DNA of 10,683 nt, from assembly GCA_947174375.1 (NCBI GenBank), contig CAMWIS010000045.1, forward strand, positions 1 through 10,683, written 5' to 3'. Below the pieces are notes generated by a model, which did no database searches, was not told where the DNA came from, and worked only from the letters and a program-made list of their open reading frames with translations. Positions 1-6,922 of the stretch are shown here, in pieces. The translations under genes and the position numbers were made by a program. How positions within the stretch are numbered: the first letter of the stretch is position 1; every line of letters starts with the position of its first letter. This DNA is from an uncultured Bacteroidales bacterium. GTDB taxonomy: Bacteria > Bacteroidota > Bacteroidia > Bacteroidales > P3.

Positions 1-86
1 TGCCCAACAACGACTCCCTCGCCCCCGTGCTCGACTTCCTGCGGGCCGACATCGGTCATCTGATCGAGACCTTCGCGTGGAAATAA
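1..86 (+). CDS. C-terminal end of an unrecognised plus-strand protein (partial)
   Basis: From base 3 the plus strand reads 27 codons (beginning PNNDSLAPVLDF and ending LIETFAWK) and then two consecutive stops, TAA TAA, at 84-89. Nearly every codon ends in C or G, as in the clear genes of this window, which supports real coding. The start lies outside the window. The tail has alternating hydrophobic residues and looks like a helix from a soluble protein, but it is too short to place in a family. The gene converges on the 2239-residue minus-strand gene, with 99 bases between the two stop codons. Its function is unknown; the call rests on codon pattern and the double stop only. Confidence 0.55.
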   Translation, partial: PNNDSLAPVLDFLRADIGHLIETFAWK

Positions 87-100
87 TAAAGGTTCCGGTT

Positions 101-154
101 TCCCCAAAAAGAGAAGCCGCCGGAGCGGACACCTTGCGGCGCCCGTCCGACGGC
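101..154 (-). terminator. Intrinsic terminator for the minus-strand adhesin operon
   Basis: Bases 116-133 and 138-154 form a long GC-rich hairpin around the loop TTGC (134-137). The outer GCCG/CGGC and the following CGGA/TCCG segments pair, with one C-A mismatch, one bulged G at 125 and a looser top. Read on the minus strand the hairpin is followed by TTCTCTTTTT (complement of 106-115), the usual U-rich tail. On the plus strand the hairpin is followed by CTCAAACAAA, so it should serve the minus-strand gene ending at 186 much better than the plus-strand gene ending at 86. The rest of the gap (155-185) is an A/C/T-rich stretch of ACTAC/ACTAA-like words with no clear function. Confidence 0.65.
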
Positions 155-185
155 CTCAAACAAACTACAACTACTAACTACAAAA

Positions 186-3100
186 CTACTTTACTACTAA
201 TTTGCGTACCGTGGTGCCGGCTTCTGCCGAGATACGCACAAAGTACATACCGGGCATGAGCGTGGCTACGGAAACGTCCGCGCCTTGCGCCGCTTCGTGT
301 TTCAGTTGTACCTTGCCTTGCAGGTCGGTGATTTCGATGCCGGTGAACGAGCCGTAAACCGTGAAGTAATCCGAAGCCGGGTTCGGGAAGATATACAGGT
401 TGTTTTCGTCCAATTCTTCATTGGCTACTTTAATCACCCTTACCGAGATGTTTTCCGTTATTTGCTCGCCATCGTTATAGACAGCCGATACGGCATACGT
501 ATGGATACCGTTCTCCAGGCCGTGGTCGATATATTTCGTATCCGAAATCAGTTCCTTGCGGACCGCTTCGCCGTCGCGGTAAACCAGATAGCCCTTGAAG
601 CCGGTCTCGTAGCCGCCGGCGGGTTCGGGCATTCTCATCATGACGGCCATGAACCAGTTGCCCACACCCAAGGCGTATTCGCCCGACCGCCAGTTGATGC
701 CGTCGTAGCAGAACAGGTCGCCGTTAGGCATCGCGGGGCCGGCGTCGTAGCCAATCGTAAACGTCATTTCATCGGCATCGATGCGGAAGCCCACGGTCAG
801 GCTCTTGCTGAAGTCCACTTCAAACGGTTCGTCGAGTATGAACGTGGAAACGTTCATGTCTTCGCACATTCTCGTTACGGTCTGTTCGTAAACCAGTTCG
901 TCGTCCTGATAAATCAACAGGTCGAGTTGGTCAGGCGCATAACCGAAGAATGCGTTGACGGCTTCAATCCGGTAGCCATATACGCCCAGCAAATCGGACG
1001 CTTCCCACTTCTGCGCCACGTAATAAGTGGTCGCGGTCGTAAAGCCGATGGCGTCTTCCAGGTCGGACATCACATAGGAGAGCGACTTGTCGGGCACCGG
1101 TTGCGGCGCACGCCAGCTCAAATCCACCGTGTCGGTATAAACATCGCCACGTTTTCTCTGCGCGCCCTGGAGGTTGGAGGGCGTGTTCTGCGGCGCTTTG
1201 AAGTCCACCTTAACCATGATCGGTTCGCTTGCCGCGCTTACGCACGACGTGTTGTACGTGGCCTTAACCGCGTAGTAGTACGTACCGTTCTTCAGGTTGC
1301 CGTCGAAGTAAGTGTTGGCGTGAACCGGATTGGTCATCAGCGGCGTGTTGTCGCGGAGAACGGTATAGCCGGCAACCTTTTCAACAAAGGTTTCCGAAGC
1401 GTCGAGGCTTTCGTCCACTTCAAACACGCAAGCGCCCGAGCCTACCGAAATGTCGTCGATGAACATCGCCTTGCCGTTGGGCGACGTATATTCGATGGCT
1501 ACATATTTGATATTGGCCGGCAGGTTGAACGTGTAGCGCGACCACATACCGTTTATATAGGTGCTTTTCTGCGATAAACGGATAAAGCTGGACGTATCGG
1601 CGTCGGTCATGCTGTAGGCCACGCGGAACGCCTCTTTGCTATCGAGATCCAGACTGCGCGCCATGAACGAAATCCATTGCGTTTCGCCACCGGTTTGCGT
1701 GGCGGCCGGCATAATGAGCCAGTCGTGGGCGTAGGAAACGTCAACACCCTGAACCGGCGCCGCACCGAATACCGCGATGACCTTGTTGCCGGAGAACGCC
1801 AGGTTTTTCTGGGCCGGCGTCAGCGCGCGCTGATCCAGTACGAGGAACGAGGAGGCTTTGCCCGCATCGGCATAAGTCCAGTCGGCGGGCACGTAAGTCG
1901 CCTTGTTGTCGGCGTCCACCGTGATGTATTTGCCGAAGGGCTTGGCGAGGTTGGTGTAGCTCTCGATGTCGTCTTTCGCCACTTCTTCTTCAAGGGCGAC
2001 GGTCCATTGCAGACGTACGTCCCTATCCGTTACCACGGCCTTGACGTTGGCCGGCGCTTCGCAGTGTTTCGCTTCAACGATCTTGACGCTGACCGCATCG
2101 GTCTTGTCGCCTTCCACACCATCTACGAAGATGGCGGATACCGTATAGCTATAAGTACCCGGCGTGGTCAGGATATCGATGTATTCGCGGTCGGTCAGCG
2201 GGTCTTTGTTCACTTTGGTGTTGTTGCGGTAGAGGTTGAAGCCGGTGACGAATTCGTTCGGCGTCACTTCCACCCAAACCACTTTGTTGGGGTTGGCGCC
2301 GTTTTGGATATTGGCCAACAACATCATGGAGCCGTTCAGCGACGTGAACATGCCCAAACCGCCGGCACGGGCCTCTTCGCCCACTTTAAATTGGCTGTAG
2401 AGGTTAAGGTCGGCGCGGTTGCCCGTGGCTTCCAACGTGGCGAAATCCACTTCGATAATTTCGCACAACGCGCTGGGGCGTTGCTGGAAGTAGTAGAGCT
2501 TACCGTCGTAGTAGGCCGAGCCGAAAGCGCCTACCGGGCTTTGGTAGCCACCGTTGAGGTAGAGACCTTCCATGGAAACGAAATAAGACGAAGTCCAGTC
2601 GCCGATTTCGAAGCCACCGCGGCCGTTGTCCAGGTCGGGGATATACGTGCAGTGCCGTACCGCATCCGTCACGGTCATCGTTTTAACCAGCTTGCGGTTT
2701 TCGAAGTCCATGCAATAGAGCGTGGTCGTGCCCTTACCGCCGTAGAAGTATTGGCCGTCCCACGTCAGGTCGAGGATTTGCGCGATACCCTCTATGTTGA
2801 AGGATTCGATGAAGTTGCCGTTCAGGTCGTATTTGTTGAAGTCGCCGCCCCGGTTGAAGAAGGACGTGTAGATGTATTGGCCGTCCGTTACGATTGCCAC
2901 TTCACCAGAATTACTCAGCGTCATGTCGGTTACATAACCGAACGGTTCGTAGCCCGCTTTGGTCTCGCCGCTCAGCTTGTAGTTCGGGTAGTTCCAGTTC
3001 AGACGCACATCCCGGTTCATCTTCACGTTGGCGGTCAGGTCTTCGGGCGCGTCGTGCGCTTTCAGATCCACGATACGGCTCTTGGCCGCGTTGGACGCAT

Positions 3101-6100
3101 ACGATTCGCAGTTGTCATGTACGGCCGTTACCGTATAGATATAGTTACCCGCAACCGGTTTGTCGGTAAAGGTCGTCTCGGTTACGGGCGCCGTGTTGAT
3201 TTGCTCGCCGTTGCGGAACACGTTGTAACTCTTGGTCGTGTTGGCTTCGGGTTGCGTCTTGGGCATCAGGTCGAGCGAGATGATGAAGTTACCGTCGGAA
3301 GAACCCGCGGCGTGCAACGTTATCCAGCCGCCGAGGTTTTCGTTAAATATCCAGTCGCCTTTGCCCACTTTGGCCGGGCCGTTGTCTATGCCCAACGCCA
3401 CGCTGTGGCAACCCGACGCTTCGATACCCACGCGCAGGGTCTTGCGGTCGTTGACCGTGTAGGGCTGTGACAAGGTAAGCTTATAGGGCTCCATAATCGT
3501 GAAGCCTTCGGTTACGGTTTGCTGGTATTTCAAATCGCCGTCTTCCCAGATATAGAGCGTAAATTGACCGGTGCTGGGAACCGGTTGCCCGTCGGAGGTC
3601 ATCGGCACGAAAGTTACGGCCGAAATACGCATATCGCGGTAGTCGGCCAAATCTTCCGGCAACCACTGGTTAGCCCCGATAATGGTGGAGTTGTCACGCA
3701 TATTGATATAGTCGTACAGGTGGCCGTTGCTCCAGGTCAAAGTGGCGGGTTTGTCGCCCACGGCCGAGGGGTTTTCCCACGAGAGTACGATTTCTTCGTT
3801 GCGTACGTTGCGGGCCTTGAGGTCGTGCGGCTTGTAGCACGCGATACCGTTCACGATTTCCGCTTCCGCGGCGTTGCTCATCTTCGATTCACCGCCCGCG
3901 TACACGGCAGATACCTCATAGCGGTAGAAGCCGGCCTTGAGGTTGTTGTCGGTATAGGTCAGCGCGTTGACCGTGGCAATCTTGCCGCCGTCGCGGTAGA
4001 TGTTGTACGAAGCGGGCGCGGTGGGCGCATCCGCCGCCGTCCACGTCAATACGGCTTTCTCGTCGTTCTGAACCGTGGCGGTCAGGTCCGTGGGCTTGGC
4101 CAAGGTCGCCTTGCCGCTTACGTTGACCTTGATTTTCTGGCTGCGGGCCGGGATGGCCGGGTCGAACAGGATGCGCATCGTGGCTTCGCGGCTCGTGCCG
4201 TCGGCGAGGTTGGCGGCATCCACCGTGTAGGGGATGGTCAACGAAGCGCCGGCCGCTATCTCTGTCCGGTAGGTGCTCGGACGGAGCCAGTTTTCCACGT
4301 CATACATATCGAGGATGAAGATCAGGCCCGGGTCGGAGAGCATCACGCCCATTATCACGAAATGGCCGTCCAAATAGCGCGTCGTGCCGAACATGCCTTC
4401 GCCCCATACGCGACCCACTTTGCCGTTACCGTAAATGAAGCCGGGCAGCTGGGAGCAGTCGAACGTATAGTCGTTCCGTACGGTCTTGGTGTTGAGGTCG
4501 AACCGGCGTACAACGGCGGTGGTATAGCCGTTGGCTACGTTGTTGGGTTCGTTTTGGTCCAGAATCCACATCGTGGGGCCGGTCTTGAAATAGGGGTCAT
4601 AAACCGAACCTACGAACTTGGCGTTGGTCAAGACCACTTCTTTTTCAAGCGTCTTGCCGTTCTTGTCCACCAACGCAATCGAGTTGAGGCAGCCTACGTA
4701 AAAAGCGTCGCGCTCCTCGTCGTAGGCGATGTGGTTGATGTTCTCGATGTCGGTCACGATTTCGCCGATAAATTCTTTCTTTTCCAGGTCAAGACGACGG
4801 ATAATGTTGTCGTTGTGAACCGTGTAGAAATCCTGTCCGTCGAACGCGAAGCCGAAATAGCGTCTTACATGGATGCTCGGCTGGAACGATTCGATAAAGT
4901 TACCGTCGCGGTCGTATTTTTCAATGACGCCGTCGCCCGTGTATTCATCGCTCGGGGCCGTATAGAAATACGTGCCGTCGAAGGCAATCACCGCCTGCAT
5001 CAGGTCTTTGGGGCGGAACGTCTTGAGCGTTTTGAGGGCCGGTGCCTGCTGCGTGGTCAGATTGGCGTAGTCGATGTCGATGTTCACGCGCACGGGGCCG
5101 TTGCCCGTGTTCTGCAACGAAAGCTGCCCGTCTTGCGTGGCTTCGGCCACCAGCGTATAGGCCTCTTCGGCGGCGGGCGCGGCCACGGCGGGCTGCGTCA
5201 TGGCTATATCATAGCTCTTGGTGCCTTTCGCCACCGTGATGTTTTCGGTCAGGAGCGGGTTGTAGGCGTTCTTCGTCACGGTCAGCGAGTAGGTGTTCGC
5301 GTCCACGTCCGCTATGCTGTAGGCGCCGTTGGCGCCGCTGACGGTCTTGTAAACGTCGCCGTCCGCGCTCGTCCACGTGATGTCCGCGCCCGCTACCGGC
5401 GTACCGTCGCAGGTCACGGTGCCGCTGACGGTGGCTTTCTCCTTTTCATACACCTTTACGTAGGTTATATACCAGCCGTGTACGCAGAAGGGGTCACGGC
5501 CGCCCCCGTTGAAGCGGATTTTAAAGTACTTGCCCTTGACGTATTGGGAAATGTCGAGGTAGAAACGCGTATAGTCGAAAGAGTCGTCGGCACTGGTGAC
5601 GGTTTGAACCGTGACCCATTGCGTGCCGTCCCAGACCTCTACCTTTATGTATTCGTCCACGCTGCCGCCGCCGGTGCCGTTGTAGCGCCAGAAGGCCATT
5701 TCGTAGCACAGCATCACGCCGTCCAGACCCACGCCGCTCAGTTCCTTACTTTCGAGCCAATAGTCGTGGTAGTTCTGGTCGCCGAAAGGCGGTGCGAACG
5801 TGGCCGCCGGGATGATGAGGCCGCCTTCGCGGTAGTCAACCTTCCAACCGGGTTGATATCTACCGTAAGCATCGATTTTGTCCGGGTTGGTCTTCCAGAA
5901 ATTCTCCGTCAGCGTAAAGTCGTTCCAGCGTTCGGTAAACGGCAGGATGCGGATATCCGGGATCTCGGAGTTCAGCGTTTCCGACCGCTTGGTGGTGCCG
6001 TCTTCAAACACGGCTTCCACCACGTAGGCCACGTTGCCGTAGTTGGGCGCGTTGTCTATATACGTGGTCTGCGTAAGGAGGTCGGTGTTCACCTTCGCGT

Positions 6101-6905
6101 TGTTGCGGTAGAGGTTGTAGCCGAGCAGGTAGTTGTGCGCGCCCTTGTTCGGCATCACCTTGTTCGTGCCGATGGCCACGTCGTCGATAATCAACGCCTG
6201 GCCGCTGTTGGTCACACAGTTGATGGCCACGAATTTGGCCGTGCTCGGGAATTTGAACTCAAAATAGAACGTTTCCGGCACCGGGTAGGCTTCGGGTACC
6301 TCGTAAGGCTCGCCGCCGTTGAGGAACGTAAACGAAGACACCTTGGCGTCGGTGGTCGAATAACCGATTTTGATTTGTTCGAGGCCGCCGTAGGCGCTGT
6401 TGAACGTACGGGCCCAGAACGACAGCCGGATGGAGTCGGTAAAGTTATACTTCGTCAAATCGGGGCTGATAAGCCAGTCGTTCCGGAAGTCGTTCATCGT
6501 GGCGAACGAAATCAAGCATCTTTCGCCCGAATGCGGGAAGCCGCGGGGTACCGTGTAGGCCGGTATCGTTTTGGACGGGTTCCATACGCGGAAAGCCGAC
6601 GGCAGCTGCGCGCCCTCGAACTGGCATTCGCCGACGAGGTATTCGCGGTCGTGGTCCATATCGGCATATTGCCAGCCAACGGTACCCGGCGAGTTGATGG
6701 CGAAGTCCGTGTGGCCTTCGAAGTCGTCGAAAATGCCGTAGATCTCTTCAGCGGGATGCCACGAAAGCGTAACGGTTTTGTCGCGGATCGTGTCGATGAC
6801 CGGTTTCCCGGGGGTGCCGTTCTGGGCGAAGAGGTTCGCCGGCAGCACCAAGGCCGTCAAGCATGCGAGCTTGAGGCTGATTTTCTGAAATATTTTCATA
6901 TACAT
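186..6905 (-). CDS. Giant T9SS-exported multidomain adhesin-like protein (Fn3, cleaved-adhesin, beta-propeller)
   Basis: This 2239-residue protein is predicted to be exported by Sec, then moved across the outer membrane by T9SS and left on the surface or released. Residues 1-27 are a signal peptide (KIFQKISLK, hydrophobic core, LFA-QN). Order of domains: Fn3 #1 split (32-53 and 259-315) around a cleaved-adhesin/choice-of-anchor-J jelly-roll (58-249; NDWLISP, SFWAR, LIIDDVAIG); a free-standing jelly-roll (320-488); a carboxypeptidase-regulatory-like domain (490-570); an Ig-like domain apparently split (580-615 and 873-933) around a propeller (625-872); an intact Fn3 (935-1018); Fn3 split around an unnamed domain (1052-1216); Fn3 split around a second propeller (1318-1549); Fn3 split around another jelly-roll (1643-1828); Fn3 split around a second copy of the unnamed domain (1940-2092); and the sorting domain (2169-2239; YIFPNPASDYF ending KLVVK). 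There is no catalytic motif. ATG at 6905 and ATG at 6899 are both usable starts. It lies 17 bases after the 547-residue gene. An adhesin role is inferred from HagA/gingipain-type domains. Confidence 0.93.
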   Translation of the reverse strand: MYMKIFQKISLKLACLTALVLPANLFAQNGTPGKPVIDTIRDKTVTLSWHPAEEIYGIFDDFEGHTDFAINSPGTVGWQYADMDHDREYLVGECQFEGAQLPSAFRVWNPSKTIPAYTVPRGFPHSGERCLISFATMNDFRNDWLISPDLTKYNFTDSIRLSFWARTFNSAYGGLEQIKIGYSTTDAKVSSFTFLNGGEPYEVPEAYPVPETFYFEFKFPSTAKFVAINCVTNSGQALIIDDVAIGTNKVMPNKGAHNYLLGYNLYRNNAKVNTDLLTQTTYIDNAPNYGNVAYVVEAVFEDGTTKRSETLNSEIPDIRILPFTERWNDFTLTENFWKTNPDKIDAYGRYQPGWKVDYREGGLIIPAATFAPPFGDQNYHDYWLESKELSGVGLDGVMLCYEMAFWRYNGTGGGSVDEYIKVEVWDGTQWVTVQTVTSADDSFDYTRFYLDISQYVKGKYFKIRFNGGGRDPFCVHGWYITYVKVYEKEKATVSGTVTCDGTPVAGADITWTSADGDVYKTVSGANGAYSIADVDANTYSLTVTKNAYNPLLTENITVAKGTKSYDIAMTQPAVAAPAAEEAYTLVAEATQDGQLSLQNTGNGPVRVNIDIDYANLTTQQAPALKTLKTFRPKDLMQAVIAFDGTYFYTAPSDEYTGDGVIEKYDRDGNFIESFQPSIHVRRYFGFAFDGQDFYTVHNDNIIRRLDLEKKEFIGEIVTDIENINHIAYDEERDAFYVGCLNSIALVDKNGKTLEKEVVLTNAKFVGSVYDPYFKTGPTMWILDQNEPNNVANGYTTAVVRRFDLNTKTVRNDYTFDCSQLPGFIYGNGKVGRVWGEGMFGTTRYLDGHFVIMGVMLSDPGLIFILDMYDVENWLRPSTYRTEIAAGASLTIPYTVDAANLADGTSREATMRILFDPAIPARSQKIKVNVSGKATLAKPTDLTATVQNDEKAVLTWTAADAPTAPASYNIYRDGGKIATVNALTYTDNNLKAGFYRYEVSAVYAGGESKMSNAAEAEIVNGIACYKPHDLKARNVRNEEIVLSWENPSAVGDKPATLTWSNGHLYDYINMRDNSTIIGANQWLPEDLADYRDMRISAVTFVPMTSDGQPVPSTGQFTLYIWEDGDLKYQQTVTEGFTIMEPYKLTLSQPYTVNDRKTLRVGIEASGCHSVALGIDNGPAKVGKGDWIFNENLGGWITLHAAGSSDGNFIISLDLMPKTQPEANTTKSYNVFRNGEQINTAPVTETTFTDKPVAGNYIYTVTAVHDNCESYASNAAKSRIVDLKAHDAPEDLTANVKMNRDVRLNWNYPNYKLSGETKAGYEPFGYVTDMTLSNSGEVAIVTDGQYIYTSFFNRGGDFNKYDLNGNFIESFNIEGIAQILDLTWDGQYFYGGKGTTTLYCMDFENRKLVKTMTVTDAVRHCTYIPDLDNGRGGFEIGDWTSSYFVSMEGLYLNGGYQSPVGAFGSAYYDGKLYYFQQRPSALCEIIEVDFATLEATGNRADLNLYSQFKVGEEARAGGLGMFTSLNGSMMLLANIQNGANPNKVVWVEVTPNEFVTGFNLYRNNTKVNKDPLTDREYIDILTTPGTYSYTVSAIFVDGVEGDKTDAVSVKIVEAKHCEAPANVKAVVTDRDVRLQWTVALEEEVAKDDIESYTNLAKPFGKYITVDADNKATYVPADWTYADAGKASSFLVLDQRALTPAQKNLAFSGNKVIAVFGAAPVQGVDVSYAHDWLIMPAATQTGGETQWISFMARSLDLDSKEAFRVAYSMTDADTSSFIRLSQKSTYINGMWSRYTFNLPANIKYVAIEYTSPNGKAMFIDDISVGSGACVFEVDESLDASETFVEKVAGYTVLRDNTPLMTNPVHANTYFDGNLKNGTYYYAVKATYNTSCVSAASEPIMVKVDFKAPQNTPSNLQGAQRKRGDVYTDTVDLSWRAPQPVPDKSLSYVMSDLEDAIGFTTATTYYVAQKWEASDLLGVYGYRIEAVNAFFGYAPDQLDLLIYQDDELVYEQTVTRMCEDMNVSTFILDEPFEVDFSKSLTVGFRIDADEMTFTIGYDAGPAMPNGDLFCYDGINWRSGEYALGVGNWFMAVMMRMPEPAGGYETGFKGYLVYRDGEAVRKELISDTKYIDHGLENGIHTYAVSAVYNDGEQITENISVRVIKVANEELDENNLYIFPNPASDYFTVYGSFTGIEITDLQGKVQLKHEAAQGADVSVATLMPGMYFVRISAEAGTTVRKLVVK
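189..401 (-). other. T9SS type A C-terminal sorting domain of the 2239-residue protein
   Basis: Residues 2169-2239 match the family pattern: a PNP motif (YIFPNPASDYF), a strand ending in ITDLQGK, then LMPGMYFVRIS and a basic KLVVK end. In the T9SS family this domain directs the folded cargo through the outer-membrane translocon and is normally removed or swapped for a lipopolysaccharide anchor by the sortase PorU. The latter is family knowledge; no T9SS machinery gene is in this window. Confidence 0.9.
630..1088 (-). repeat. Second copy of an unnamed inserted domain (residues 1940-2092)
   Basis: This segment is homologous at protein level to 3258-3752. Both copies run: a W-x-[PA]-[ES]-DL stretch, YR-I-[SE]-AV, a strand ending in LLIYQDDELVYEQTVT (other copy LYIWEDGDLKYQQTVT), a [KS]-[TS]-L-[RT]-VG strand, an I-[GD]-x-[DG]-x-GPA motif, a GD-x-[FI] turn, a Trp, and finally GN-[FW]-[IF] and a closing MP. 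Each copy sits inside a split Fn3 domain. The name of the family is not recognised. Confidence 0.7.
1422..1979 (-). repeat. Cleaved-adhesin/choice-of-anchor-J jelly-roll nested in an Fn3 domain (residues 1643-1828)
   Basis: This is a diverged second copy of the jelly-roll at 6159-6734. Shared blocks are HDWLIMP (NDWLISP in the other), WISFMAR (LSFWAR), VAYSMTDADTSSF (IGYSTTDAKVSSF), KYVAIEY (KFVAINC) and MFIDDISVGS (LIIDDVAIGT). Cleaved-adhesin domains in Porphyromonas HagA and the gingipains bind host proteins and haemoglobin. That role is a family analogy here, not something shown by this sequence. Confidence 0.8.
2259..2954 (-). repeat. Beta-propeller (NHL-like) nested in an Fn3 domain (residues 1318-1549)
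   Basis: Repeated blades are visible, such as TDGQYIYTSFFNRGGDFNKY, DLNGNFIESF, TWDGQYFYGG and YYDGKLYYFQ. Each has a DG-x-x-[FY]-Y turn and strand. The segment is related to the first propeller at 4290-5033, where the matching words are FDGTYFYTA, DRDGNFIESF and FDGQDFYTV. The split Fn3 resumes immediately after it at GFNLYRNN. Propellers of this type usually bind proteins or glycans; no active-site motif is seen. Confidence 0.7.
3258..3752 (-). repeat. First copy of an unnamed inserted domain (residues 1052-1216)
   Basis: It is homologous to the copy at 630-1088. It runs from TLTWSNGHLYDYI through WLPEDLADYRDMRISAV, LYIWEDGDLKYQQTVT, LRVGIEASG, GIDNGPA and GDWIFNE to FIISLDLMP, where the split Fn3 picks up at SYNVFRNGEQIN. 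The pattern predicts a beta-sandwich of about 155-165 residues. No family name can be given with confidence. Confidence 0.65.
4290..5033 (-). repeat. Beta-propeller, apparently nested in an Ig-like domain (residues 625-872)
   Basis: Blade-like repeats are FDGTYFYTA, FDGQDFYTV, AYDEERDAFYVGCL and a later blade around RYLDGHFVIMG. The preceding stretch (580-615, with LSLQNTGNGPVRVNIDI) and the following one (873-933, with IAAGASLTIPYTVDAANLAD and KIKVNVSG) resemble the N- and C-terminal halves of one Ig-like 'NTGN...VTG' domain. The propeller would therefore interrupt that domain. Confidence 0.6.
6159..6734 (-). repeat. Cleaved-adhesin/choice-of-anchor-J jelly-roll nested in the first Fn3 domain (residues 58-249)
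   Basis: It begins at FDDFEGHTDFAI, contains GWQYADMDHDREY, HSGERCLISF, NDWLISP, LSFWAR and IGYSTTDAK, and ends with ALIIDDVAIGT. This is the typical order of conserved blocks in the cleaved-adhesin/choice-of-anchor-J superfamily of Bacteroidota. The Fn3 A and B strands (KPVIDTIRDKTVTLSWHPA) come before it and the C strand (GYNLYRNNAKVN) comes after. Confidence 0.8.
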
Positions 6906-6922
6906 TGATTGTTTTTCAAGGA

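Noticed and set aside
155..205. Repeated ACTAC/ACTAA words just before the giant gene's stop, looked at as a possible direct-repeat or attachment site.
   Set aside because: The words are short and irregular, with no paired copy elsewhere in the window and no integrase or tRNA nearby.
77..259. A 60-codon plus-strand frame across the gap left of the giant gene.
   Set aside because: It runs through the hairpin terminator and into the sorting domain of the opposite gene, and its codons do not follow the local bias.
6867..6905. A lipoprotein signal (Cys at residue 15) in the giant protein, and likewise Cys10 in the 547-residue protein.
   Set aside because: The residues before each Cys (KLAC, MSAC) do not form a proper lipobox and lie before or inside the hydrophobic core. 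Type I cleavage near AQ fits both better.
3519..6908. A 1129-residue open frame on the plus strand opposite the giant gene, with similar long plus-strand frames at 285-1577, 1677-3470, 6905-8554 and 8579-9955.
   Set aside because: They mirror real minus-strand genes that have signal peptides, recognisable domains and sorting signals. The plus-strand translations are rich in Arg, Val, Gly and His with no domain pattern, as expected when GC-biased codons are read backwards.
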